A DNA stretch of 7,193 nt from Deltaproteobacteria bacterium (GCA_031257955.1 JAIRNQ010000160.1:1-7193); one strand, 5' to 3'. Counted from the first letter of the stretch, positions 1 through 6,168 are shown. Translations and numbers: made by a program. The notes: a model not told the origin generated them from the letters alone.

Positions 1-2
1 TA

Positions 3-554
3 AAAGGAAGATTTTCATTTTCAAGTGAGGTAGAAACAAACAGAGTTAGAGTAGAAAAAGAGGAAACGGTTCCAATAACAAATCACATTCTTTTATCAAA
101 AAACCTTACTTCGGAGGAACCTACATCTGTTCCGATAGTGATTGACAAGGCCGAAACCATCATGCTTCTGCGAATAATGGCGCAAGACGACTTTGTCGCG
201 GGCGAAATTTCTTCAAGTGAGATATATATTGAGGAAATCGCCAAAGAGTACGGATGGCAAAACACTATGAGATGGCTGAATTCTATTTATCTTGACAACT
301 ATTCGAAGCCAGCCATCCTTATCGGTATAATGCACTGTTTATCACACTTTGAGTTTGATAACGTAAAACCTGAGGGCCAAACAATGGCATTGGGACTATT
401 ACAACACGAAGATGTGTTTGTGAGAGATTTAGCCATTCGCGCGTATGAGAATTGGAACGATAAGGAAGCTTTGCCGATACTGAAGTCATTGTCATATGAT
501 ACAAAATGGTTGCGGGACTATGTTGACGCAGTGGTTAAAGCGCTTGAGCAATAG
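3..554 (+). CDS. HEAT-like repeat protein, 3' part only (5' end outside the window)
   Basis: The frame is open from base 3, the first in-frame position, to the TAG at 552-554. That gives 183 visible residues, and the gene clearly begins to the left of the window. A GTG at 138 could serve as a start, but nothing supports it: the nearest purine-rich SD-like run (GGAGGA, 113-118) is about 19 bases away, and the 45 codons before it look coding. The first 45 visible residues are charged and linker-like. From about residue 126 the pattern is that of HEAT repeats: paired amphipathic helices with HEDVFVRDLAIRAYENW, then a second unit with ALPILKSL and KWLRDYVDAVVKAL. HEAT repeats are protein-binding scaffolds, so a binding or adaptor role is possible; no catalytic motif is visible. 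Codons are AT-rich (AAA, ATT, AGA), unlike ldcA or glyS. It is 18 bases upstream of the next gene and probably co-transcribed with it. The coding call is firm, the HEAT assignment moderate, the function unknown. Confidence 0.7.
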   Translation, partial: KGRFSFSSEVETNRVRVEKEETVPITNHILLSKNLTSEEPTSVPIVIDKAETIMLLRIMAQDDFVAGEISSSEIYIEEIAKEYGWQNTMRWLNSIYLDNYSKPAILIGIMHCLSHFEFDNVKPEGQTMALGLLQHEDVFVRDLAIRAYENWNDKEALPILKSLSYDTKWLRDYVDAVVKALEQ

Positions 555-562
555 AGGAAGGA
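555..562 (+). promoter_or_regulatory. Shine-Dalgarno of the 172-residue gene
   Basis: AGGAAGGA lies directly after the upstream TAG stop, 10 bases before the ATG at 573. It supports that ATG as the start and suggests that both genes share one transcript. Confidence 0.6.
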
Positions 563-572
563 ATCCGAGCAA

Positions 573-1091
573 ATGGCCATTTTTATCAGAAAGTTGGCAA
601 ACAGACGCAATGTAGAAGACATCGTAAGCGCTAATACATTGGAGGATATTCAAGCGGATAGCATATCCGCTGAGTTCAGAACAAAAGATAACAAATTGTC
701 TATTTGGGAAATACCAGATGAGAATATAGACTTGGGCGTGCTCGCTATTGCCTTATCGTCAACTAAAATAGATACGATGGATTTTCTGATTCTTAAAAAA
801 GACATGCTTGAAAGAGCTGGGCTTATTGTGGAGAAATCCAAACCAAGTCCTAATCCCCTTATTCAAGCGAATAATATGCGCCACGACATTTCATATTTAA
901 GAATGCGCGATTTTGCGCGCTTAGCTACAGTTTATAAAGAAGCTGGTTTAGACGAGACACACGTCTTTAGGTATTACAAGAATGATTTGACAAAAAAAAT
1001 AAAGCAAGCAATTTATAACGGATGGATTAATATCGATAACGGTAGTAAGATAATTAAAGAAATCTTAAATACTTTTAAATATAGTAGCTAA
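573..1091 (+). CDS. Hypothetical protein, 172 residues, second gene of an AT-rich pair
   Basis: The ATG at 573 has a good Shine-Dalgarno 10 bases upstream and the frame ends at TAA 1089-1091. I do not recognise the family. The protein seems to have two parts. Residues 1-85 alternate short hydrophobic strands with charged stretches (LSIWEIPDENIDLGVLAIAL, MDFLILKKDMLERAGLIV). After a Ser/Pro linker (KPSPNP), residues about 95-172 are lysine- and tyrosine-rich and probably helical (YLRMRDFARLATVYKEAGL, DLTKKIKQAIYNGW). There is no signal peptide, no clear membrane segment, no cysteine and no evident catalytic signature. Codon use is AT-rich like the upstream gene and unlike the genes to the right, which fits a shared foreign origin. 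It is the last gene before a long AT-rich gap. A two-component accessory module with the HEAT-like protein is possible, but that is inference from spacing alone. Confidence 0.8.
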   Translation: MAIFIRKLANRRNVEDIVSANTLEDIQADSISAEFRTKDNKLSIWEIPDENIDLGVLAIALSSTKIDTMDFLILKKDMLERAGLIVEKSKPSPNPLIQANNMRHDISYLRMRDFARLATVYKEAGLDETHVFRYYKNDLTKKIKQAIYNGWINIDNGSKIIKEILNTFKYSS

Positions 1092-1333
1092 ACTCTATAG
1101 ATATACTTAATTTATTTCTAGTAAGTATTATTAATATAGTATATTGCCATTTAGATGGAATTAAAGAAATAAATTGCTTATTTTGAAGTATTTTAATTTT
1201 TTCTTAAGTATGCTTCAATATTTAAGCGTCAATATAGATGTAATTTTTAAAAGTTATACTTAAATATTATAAATTAGTTTCATTTACTGGTTTATATGAC
1301 CTAACCATTTAGAAAATAGAGCTAAAGGCATTC

Positions 1334-1372
1334 TGTTTCGATAAAGACGCATTGCTCTAGAATAGCGAAACA
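1334..1372. repeat. Inverted repeat TGTTTCG / CGAAACA
   Basis: TGTTTCG (1334-1340) and CGAAACA (1366-1372) are perfect 7-base inverted arms around a 25-base centre. Past a single A-G mismatch, two more pairs (TA/TA) can form. It could be a hairpin or a regulator site, or chance. It was checked as an integron attC site and does not fit the core-site consensus. Confidence 0.3.
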
Positions 1373-1457
1373 TGTGCGCGGTGAGCCTGTCGGGGTAGTT
1401 TTAACACTAATGACCAATTATATTCCCGTTCAATTTTACTAACCAGCCAATTATTTT

Positions 1458-1484
1458 TTGCCGATCGTCAAAAGTTGGGATAAT
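1458..1484 (+). promoter_or_regulatory. Possible sigma70-type promoter reading right
   Basis: TTGCCG (1458-1463) could be a -35 element and GATAAT (1479-1484) a -10 element, each close to consensus. The spacer is only 15 bases, shorter than the preferred 16-18. It would drive transcription towards ldcA, about 480 bases downstream, but the GATAAT is also one of a cluster of three similar motifs and may have another role. This is a weak call. Confidence 0.2.
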
Positions 1485-1519
1485 ACTAAAGTCGCGATAA
1501 TGGGGCAAAGGATTATCCC
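1477..1519. repeat. Cluster of three GNGATAAT motifs
   Basis: GGGATAAT (1477-1484) and GCGATAAT (1494-1501) lie on the + strand, and a third GGGATAAT lies on the - strand (ATTATCCC, 1512-1519). The first and third form a perfect 8-base inverted repeat. Centres are about 17 bases apart, then about 18. A 12-base palindrome, GGCGAATTCGCC, follows at 1520-1531. The cluster lies at the switch from AT-rich to GC-rich DNA. An operator array or a recombination-end sequence is possible; neither is shown. Confidence 0.35.
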
Positions 1520-1966
1520 GGCGAATTCGCCAAGGCCAAAAGCGGCCTCAACAAAGCCATCCCGGATCGGGTAGGGTTGCGCCCAGGGGAAGTCCGGGGC
1601 GCAAAACGCGGCTCATGGTCGAGACTTTCATTAAAGCGCCGCCTTGTCCCGCCGCGCCATGCCATGCCAGCCAAAGAGGCCCGGACGGCGGCCAGGCGTT
1701 GGGGGAAAGCCGCAAAATTATGGCGAATTTTAAACGCGTTTGTCGCGGTCGCGAAAACAACGCTTATGTCGTCGGTCGTCGGCGCGATTAACTTTCTGGC
1801 GGCGGGCATCGTCGCCAGGGCGGCCGGGTTGGCCGCCGGAAAAGCCCGCGGAGGACTTGGCGCCCTTGGCCTGCCGATGAAACGGGAACCCACCGAAAGG
1901 GTCCGGGGAAGGCTTTCGTCCCGGGACAGGCAGAAATCCCCTTCCTTAAGGTAGGGGAGGAGGTCG
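1490..1966. other. GC-rich region upstream of ldcA; only a doubtful reading frame
   Basis: One + strand frame is open from 1490 to the TAG at 1952-1954. Its first usable start is TTG at 1577, which would give 125 residues, without a Shine-Dalgarno. The product is strongly basic, rich in Arg/Ala/Gly, with a hydrophobic stretch (about residues 53-80) and an Arg/Ser-rich tail. It resembles no family I know and looks like the chance open frames common in GC-rich DNA. The opposite strand is also open over most of this span (2166 down to 1513), but its 5' third is antisense to ldcA. A 7-bp GC hairpin (GGCGGCC / GGCCGCC, 1819-1837) has no T tract. Possibilities are a long untranslated leader, a decayed gene, or a real small basic protein. 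Confidence 0.35.
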
Positions 1967-2860
1967 ATGAAACCTATTTTTTTTGAGCCAAAAACCACTT
2001 TAGGACTTATTTTTCCAGCTTCGCCCGTACCCAGATCGAAATTAAAAAAGGGATTGGGCATACTCGAATCCTTCGAGTTTAAGTTTTTCAAATCCGACGT
2101 CGAATTAAAGAGCGGCGGGTATTTGGCCGGAACGGACGGGGAAAGGCTAGAGCAGCTAGTGACCACCTTCCAAACCCCTGGCCTGGGGGGCGTTTTGGCC
2201 GGCCGGGGCGGTTACGGTTGCCTGAGGCTCCTGCCCAAACTCGACTGGGACAAGCTTCCCAAAGACGTGCCGCTTATAGGCTACTCCGACATTACCGCCC
2301 TGCACTTGTCCCGCCTGGCCCAGACCGGCCAGGGCGGTTGGCACGCCCCAGTCGTCAGCAGCTACACCTATTTCGAGCCCAATGGCCGGGAGGACATGGT
2401 TAAGGTCCTTCAGGGCCGCGGTCCCAAGAAATGGACCTTCAACAAACGCGACATTCTGTGGGAAGGCCAAGTCCGGGGCCCTTTGCTGGGCGGGAACCTG
2501 ACTTTGATAGACGCCCTCTTGGGAACCGATTACTTGCCGAGTTTTAAGGGGGCCATCCTCATGCTCGAGGACATAGACGAGCAAAACTATCGCCTCGATC
2601 GCCAACTGACCGTTCTCTGGCTCTCCGGCAAGCTTCGCGACATCGGCGGCCTCGTTTTTGGCGAGTTCGTTAATTGCGGACTTAAGGAAAACGTTAAAAA
2701 ACTCCTGGCCTCATTTACCCAAGACTGCCTTCCGGACATCCCAGTCGTCAAGGGTGCGCCCTTTGGCCACGGGAAAATGAATAGCCCTTGGTGGTACGGC
2801 GAACGGGTCGAACTGACGGCGGGCCCGACCGGGGCCGAGCTTAAGTTTCTGGAGAGGTAG
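1967..2860 (+). CDS. ldcA: LD-carboxypeptidase (muramoyltetrapeptide carboxypeptidase), peptidase family S66
   Basis: LdcA enzymes remove the terminal D-alanine from murein tetrapeptides (an L,D bond) in the cytoplasm, feeding tripeptide back into peptidoglycan recycling. The 297-residue length is normal for the family. The N-terminal part carries GLIFPASPV (residues 13-21), the usual opening strand with its PxSP turn, and RGGYG (80-84). IGYSD (104-108) holds the nucleophile Ser107. The C-terminal part has GGNL (175-178), LEDIDE with probable catalytic Glu201, and PFGHG with His268. These fit the Ser-Glu-His triad known for this family. There is no signal peptide, as expected. The ATG at 1967 is preceded by GGGGAGGAGG (1954-1963), a strong Shine-Dalgarno. 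The first 45 codons are more AT-rich than the rest. The gene stands alone, converging on glyS across a terminator. Family assignment is firm; the exact substrate is inferred. Confidence 0.93.
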   Translation: MKPIFFEPKTTLGLIFPASPVPRSKLKKGLGILESFEFKFFKSDVELKSGGYLAGTDGERLEQLVTTFQTPGLGGVLAGRGGYGCLRLLPKLDWDKLPKDVPLIGYSDITALHLSRLAQTGQGGWHAPVVSSYTYFEPNGREDMVKVLQGRGPKKWTFNKRDILWEGQVRGPLLGGNLTLIDALLGTDYLPSFKGAILMLEDIDEQNYRLDRQLTVLWLSGKLRDIGGLVFGEFVNCGLKENVKKLLASFTQDCLPDIPVVKGAPFGHGKMNSPWWYGERVELTAGPTGAELKFLER

Positions 2861-2942
2861 TGGAGCGCCCCCGGGCGGGACTCGAGGAGGGGCCCGGGAA
2901 AGGTTTGGCGGGAAAGATTAAACTTGCCGGAGACGGCGCGAA

Positions 2943-2977
2943 AAAACCAAAGGGGGCCGTGGGCCCCCTTTGGTTTT
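2943..2977. terminator. Bidirectional intrinsic terminator between ldcA and glyS
   Basis: Bases 2943-2958 and 2962-2977 form a perfect 16-bp stem (AAAACCAAAGGGGGCC and its complement) with a 3-base GTG loop. Its AT outer arm gives a T run on both strands: TTTT on the + strand and TTTTTT on the - strand. It lies 82 bases after the ldcA stop and 8 bases beyond the glyS stop, so it can end both convergent transcripts. Confidence 0.93.
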
Positions 2978-2984
2978 GGGTATT

Positions 2985-5072
2985 TTAGGCCGTGCTGATC
3001 CGGGAGAAGTCGGCCACCAGCTCGAAGAGGCGGCTGGCCCTCTTTAGGAGGGCCACCCGAGCGTTCTTGAGGTCGGCGTCGGGATCGTCCACCAGAATCT
3101 TTTCGAAGAAATGGTCCACCGGTTGCCGCAGGGTGACGATGCGCCCAAGGAGCCCATCGTAGTCGCCCTTGAACACGTAGTCCTTGGACTCGGCTTCCAG
3201 GTTGGCCAAGGCGACCGTGAGGTTTTTTTCGGCTTCCTGCGAGAGAAGCTCGGCCTTCACCGGATCTTCCTCGCGGGGTCCGAATTTTTTGATGATGTTA
3301 ACGACCCTCTTGAAGGTCTGGGCCAAATCCCTAAAGCCCTCGCGTTTTTTGATGGCCTCCAGGGCCACGGCCCGGCGGACCGATGCCAGTGGATTATCGC
3401 CGTAAAGGCTCAAAACCGCCTCGGCCCCGTCGCCGGAGACGCCCAGGCCGAGAATGTGGCTCTTCAGGCGGGCCTTGAAAAATTCCAAGGTCTCGGCTTT
3501 GACCTCTTTGGCCGGCCGCTTAACCACTTGGCCCAAGTTGGTCAGGGCCTTTTCCACGTAGGGTTCCAGAGACCAGTCCCAGCCCCGGTCGAGCATGATC
3601 TGGATAATGCCCAAGGCTTGGCGTCTTAGACCGAAGGGGTCGGTGGCCCCGGTGGGGAGAAGGCCGACCGAAAAGCACCCGACGATAGTGTCCAGCTTGT
3701 CGGCCACGCTCAGGACGGCCCCGGCCGTGGATTGGGGAAGGGCCCCGCCTGAACGGATGGGCAGATAATGTTCACGGATGGCCTCGGCCACCTCGGGCGA
3801 CTCGCCGTCGGCCAGGGCGTATTCGCGGCCCATGACCCCTTGGAGAGAGGGAAACTCGCCGACCATGCCGGAGACCAGATCGTTTTTGCAAAGATCGGCC
3901 GCCCTCTCCACGGTCCCTAAGTCCCCGGGGGAGGTTTCGGCGGCCAGGGCCAGGGCCAAAGCCTTAAACCGTTGGACCTTTTCGTGGGAGGTCCCCATCA
4001 GGTGGTGAAATATCACGCCCTTTAAGGCCTCGCCTCGGTCGGAGAGCTTAACTTTTCTGTCTTCCAGCCAATAAAAACGGGCGTCCTGGAGCCTGGCCCG
4101 GAGGACCCTCTCGTGGCCTTTTTTGACCACGTCCATGTTTTTGGCCTTGGTATTGTTGACGGCCACAAAATAGGGCGCCTGGCGGCCCAGACTGTCGGTG
4201 ATGGGGAAGTAGCGCTGGTGTTCCTTCATGGCCGTCGAAGCTACGGCCAGGGGCAACTCCAGGAACTGGGAATCGTAGTGCCCCAAAATGGCGAAGGGCT
4301 CCTCGAGGAGGTTGGCCACCTCGTCGACCAAATCGTCGTCCATGGCCACCTTCAGATCGCTGTTGGCTTCCTCGGTCACCCGGAAGATTTCTTTCTTAAC
4401 CTGCTCCCGTCTGGTCTCAAAATCGACCAGTACGTGGGCCTCGGCCAGGCGCTCCGGATACTCGTCGGGACCGGTGATGACCACGGGCCCGGGGTGGAGG
4501 AAGCGGTGGCCGTAGCTCACCTTGCCCGAGCGAATGCCGGCGAAGGTCAGGGGCAGGATCTCGCCCTTTAAGGCCGCCAAAAGCCAGTGGACGGGCCTGA
4601 CGAACTGATAAGTGCCGTCGCCCCAGCGCATGACCTTAGGGAAAGGCAGGCTCTCCAGTATCGAGGGCAACAGCTCAGAGAGGATCTCTTGCGTGGCTCG
4701 GCCCTTTCGGGATTTTTTGACGGCCAGGTAAGGACCTTTTGGGGTCATTTGAGTATATAGGTCCCCAATGGGCACGCCTTGGCCCTTGGCGAAGCCCTGG
4801 GCGGCCTTGGTCGGGTTGCCGTTGGAGTCGTAGGCGGCGGATAGGGGAGGGCCGGTAACCTCCTCTTCCACGTCCGGTTGGAGCATCAATAAACCCCACA
4901 GACCCACGGCCAAGCGCCTGGGACCGCCCCAGACCATCAGGCGGTCGAAGGTCAGCCCCTCGGTCCCCAAGGCCTCGGTCAGGCGCTCCCTAATGTGGTT
5001 GGTGGCCGGCTCGAAATAACTGGCCGGAATCTCTTCGACCCCCAGTTCCAGGATTAAATCTCCCCTTGTCAC
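2985..5072 (-). CDS. glyS: Glycyl-tRNA synthetase beta subunit
   Basis: The beta subunit of the alpha2beta2 GlyRS binds and positions tRNA-Gly, while the alpha subunit makes glycyl-adenylate; together they charge tRNA-Gly in the cytoplasm. The 695-residue length matches the family (689 in E. coli). Typical signatures run throughout: LILELGVEEIP (6-16), GGPRRLAV (49-56), FPKVMRWG (144-151), FVRPVHW (157-163), KEHQRYFP (283-290), RLQDARFYWLEDR (327-339), SGMVGEFPSLQGVMGREYA (401-419) and TGATDPFGLRRQALGI (474-489). The C-terminal third (about 560-695) corresponds to the helical DALR-like anticodon-binding domain, ending in FFEKILVDDPDADLKNAR (655-672) and a DFSRIS tail. The start is GTG at 5072, overlapping the glyQ stop, with a strong GGAGG 7 bases upstream. 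The gene is intact, so the frame damage in glyQ has not spread here. The terminator follows its stop by 8 bases. Confidence 0.97.
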   Translation of the reverse strand: MTRGDLILELGVEEIPASYFEPATNHIRERLTEALGTEGLTFDRLMVWGGPRRLAVGLWGLLMLQPDVEEEVTGPPLSAAYDSNGNPTKAAQGFAKGQGVPIGDLYTQMTPKGPYLAVKKSRKGRATQEILSELLPSILESLPFPKVMRWGDGTYQFVRPVHWLLAALKGEILPLTFAGIRSGKVSYGHRFLHPGPVVITGPDEYPERLAEAHVLVDFETRREQVKKEIFRVTEEANSDLKVAMDDDLVDEVANLLEEPFAILGHYDSQFLELPLAVASTAMKEHQRYFPITDSLGRQAPYFVAVNNTKAKNMDVVKKGHERVLRARLQDARFYWLEDRKVKLSDRGEALKGVIFHHLMGTSHEKVQRFKALALALAAETSPGDLGTVERAADLCKNDLVSGMVGEFPSLQGVMGREYALADGESPEVAEAIREHYLPIRSGGALPQSTAGAVLSVADKLDTIVGCFSVGLLPTGATDPFGLRRQALGIIQIMLDRGWDWSLEPYVEKALTNLGQVVKRPAKEVKAETLEFFKARLKSHILGLGVSGDGAEAVLSLYGDNPLASVRRAVALEAIKKREGFRDLAQTFKRVVNIIKKFGPREEDPVKAELLSQEAEKNLTVALANLEAESKDYVFKGDYDGLLGRIVTLRQPVDHFFEKILVDDPDADLKNARVALLKRASRLFELVADFSRISTA

Positions 5073-5964
5073 AGGTTCACCTCCCAGCGGCCCAGGAGCG
5101 GGTGGCCCATGTCTTCCCTCTGCTTGACGTAAAGGGTGGCCACGTTTCTGGCCAGTTTTCTGACTCGCCCGATGAACCTGGTCCGCTCGGCCACGCTGAT
5201 GGCCCCCCTGGCGTCAAGGAGGTTAAAAGTATGCGAGCATTTAAGGCAATAGTCATAACTAGGCAAAACCAGCCCGGCTTCGGCCAGTTTGACCGATTCG
5301 CCCTCGTACATGTCAAAGAGGTTGAAGAGCATGGGCACATCGGCCAGCTCGAAATTGAATTTTGAGTACTCCACCTCGCCCATGTGGTGGACGTCGCCGT
5401 AACGGACTTGGTTGTTCCAGTTGAGATCATAGACGTTGTCGACGCCTTGCAGGTACATGGCCAGTCGCTCAATGCCGTAGGTGTACTCGACGGAGATGGG
5501 TTTGAGATCGAACCCGCCTACTTGCTGGAAGTAGGTGAATTGGGTGACTTCCATCCCGTCCAGCCAGACCTCCCAACCGATGCCCCAGGCCCCGAGGGTG
5601 GGCGACTCCCAGTCGTCTTCGACGAAGCGGATGTCATGCTCCAGGGGATCAATGCCCAGGGCCTGAGGCTGTCTAGGTAAAGTTCCTGGGACTTCACCGG
5701 CGAGGGCTTAACGATCACCTGGAACTGGTAGTAGTGTTGCAAACGATTTGGATTTTCCCCATAACGGCCGTCGGTCGGGCGCCTGGAAGGTTGGACGTAG
5801 GCCACCCTCCATGGTTCGGGCCCAAGGCTTCGCAAAGTTGTGGCCGGATGAAAGGTACCGGCGCCGACTTCCATGTCGTAGGGTTGGTGTATGAGGCAAT
5901 CCCGTTCAGACCAGAACCGCGTCAGCGCCTGGACCACCTCCTGAAAGGAGAAGGGGGTGGACAT
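5069..5964 (-). CDS. glyQ: Glycyl-tRNA synthetase alpha subunit, frame broken by a one-base deletion
   Basis: The alpha subunit carries the class II catalytic core of GlyRS and makes glycyl-adenylate from glycine and ATP. Residues 1-100 read normally, including HQPYDMEVGAGTFHP (26-40) and the nearly invariant PSRRPTDGRYGENPNRLQHY (59-78). After QELYLDSL (93-100) the frame is lost: the next 48 codons are nonsense and end at 5518. The correct protein resumes one frame over at 5664 with ALGIDPLEHDIRFVEDDWES, then MEVTQFTYFQQVGG (138-151), YGIERLAMYLQGVDNVYDL (163-181) and HTFNLLDARGAISVAER, to the TGA at 5071-5069. One extra base between 5664 and 5665 restores 298 residues (E. coli has 303); the missing codon reads xAG, so Gln, Glu or Lys all fit. 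No slippery heptamer is present. Because the enzyme is essential and all else is intact, a sequencing or assembly error is most likely; a recent mutation is the alternative. The ATG at 5964 has AGGAG 8 bases upstream. Confidence 0.95.
5080..5084 (-). promoter_or_regulatory. Shine-Dalgarno of glyS, fixing its GTG start
   Basis: On the - strand GGAGG (5084-5080) lies inside the last codons of glyQ, 7 bases before GTG 5072. Start and upstream stop share GTGA (5072-5069), a four-base overlap typical of translational coupling. Confidence 0.8.
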
Positions 5965-5972
5965 ATTTGGGT

Positions 5973-5977
5973 CTCCT
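5973..5977 (-). promoter_or_regulatory. Shine-Dalgarno of glyQ
   Basis: AGGAG on the - strand (5977-5973), 8 bases before ATG 5964, directly follows a T6 tract (5983-5978). It supports the chosen start. Confidence 0.75.
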
Positions 5978-6011
5978 AAAAAACCTGAGCCTAGCCCCGT
6001 CGCTGGCTAGG
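5978..6011 (-). promoter_or_regulatory. Leader hairpin plus T6 tract directly before glyQ; possible attenuator
   Basis: On the - strand CCTAGCC and GGCTAGG form a perfect 7-bp stem (6010-6004 side with 5996-5990 side) around an 8-base loop. Six bases later comes TTTTTT (5983-5978), which abuts the glyQ Shine-Dalgarno. The layout resembles a weak intrinsic terminator or a structure controlling ribosome access in the glyQS leader. The gap between stem and T tract is longer than in a classical terminator, so this is tentative. No T-box consensus or glycine riboswitch core was seen. Confidence 0.35.
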
Positions 6012-6052
6012 GCGTGCCGGCGCCAAAAAAAGCGCGCAATATTTCAACCCTT

Positions 6053-6074
6053 CCCAAAAATGTATATTTTTGGG
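6053..6074. repeat. Perfect 9-bp inverted repeat in the glyQ leader
   Basis: CCCAAAAAT (6053-6061), centre GTAT, ATTTTTGGG (6066-6074). It is about 90 bases upstream of the glyQ start. The near-continuous 22-base symmetry suits a dimeric regulator site. No sufficient T run follows for a terminator. Confidence 0.5.
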
Positions 6075-6134
6075 CGATGGGGAGCGTCGGTGGGGATTAT
6101 GGGCGAATCTTTGGCGGAAAGAAATTCAAGGGCA

Positions 6135-6168
6135 TTGACAATTTTACCCATGGGCGGAAAATTGTCAA
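6135..6168. repeat. Perfect 11-bp inverted repeat with an inner 8-bp palindrome
   Basis: TTGACAATTTT (6135-6145) and AAAATTGTCAA (6158-6168) are exact inverted arms around a 12-base centre that itself contains the palindrome CCCATGGG (6147-6154). Each arm begins with the -35 consensus TTGACA on its own strand, but the hexamer 17 bases further on is AAAATT, a poor -10. TTTTT follows at 6170-6174 on the + strand. An operator, overlapping divergent promoter elements or a weak terminator are all possible; a regulator site seems the best fit. Confidence 0.5.

Larger units (their letters stand above)
1092..1489. other. AT-rich intergenic region without a visible gene
   Basis: Nearly 400 bases with stops in every frame and no convincing gene, tRNA or rRNA. 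The first 230 bases are extremely AT-rich. TATACTTAA occurs at 1102-1110 and again at 1255-1263, and its inverse TTAAGTAT at 1204-1211. An imperfect inverted repeat, CTTAAGTAT / ATATTTAAG, sits at 1203-1226 with one G-T pair. No GC-rich stem followed by T residues marks an intrinsic terminator for the upstream pair. From about 1320 the composition becomes mixed, leading into the GC-rich DNA that begins near 1500. Confidence 0.6.

Noticed and set aside
653..671. Perfect 8-bp inverted repeat AGCGGATA / TATCCGCT
   Set aside because: It lies inside the second gene and is explained by ordinary codons; no T tract or regulatory context.
1290..1480. Possible integron attC site in the AT-rich spacer
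   Set aside because: ACCTAAC near 1300 fits one core-site consensus, but no matching GTTRRRY partner lies at the required distance (GTTGGGA fails at the last base).
1819..1837. 7-bp GC hairpin as a terminator before ldcA
   Set aside because: No T run follows on either strand.
1513..2166. 217-residue open frame on the - strand
   Set aside because: Its 5' third is antisense to the start of ldcA, composition is low-complexity, no Shine-Dalgarno or family likeness is evident, and the confident gene there is on the other strand.
3111..4571. Several open frames of 70-170 codons on the + strand opposite glyS
   Set aside because: They are shadow frames of a well-supported GC-rich gene; none has a start signal or a family likeness.
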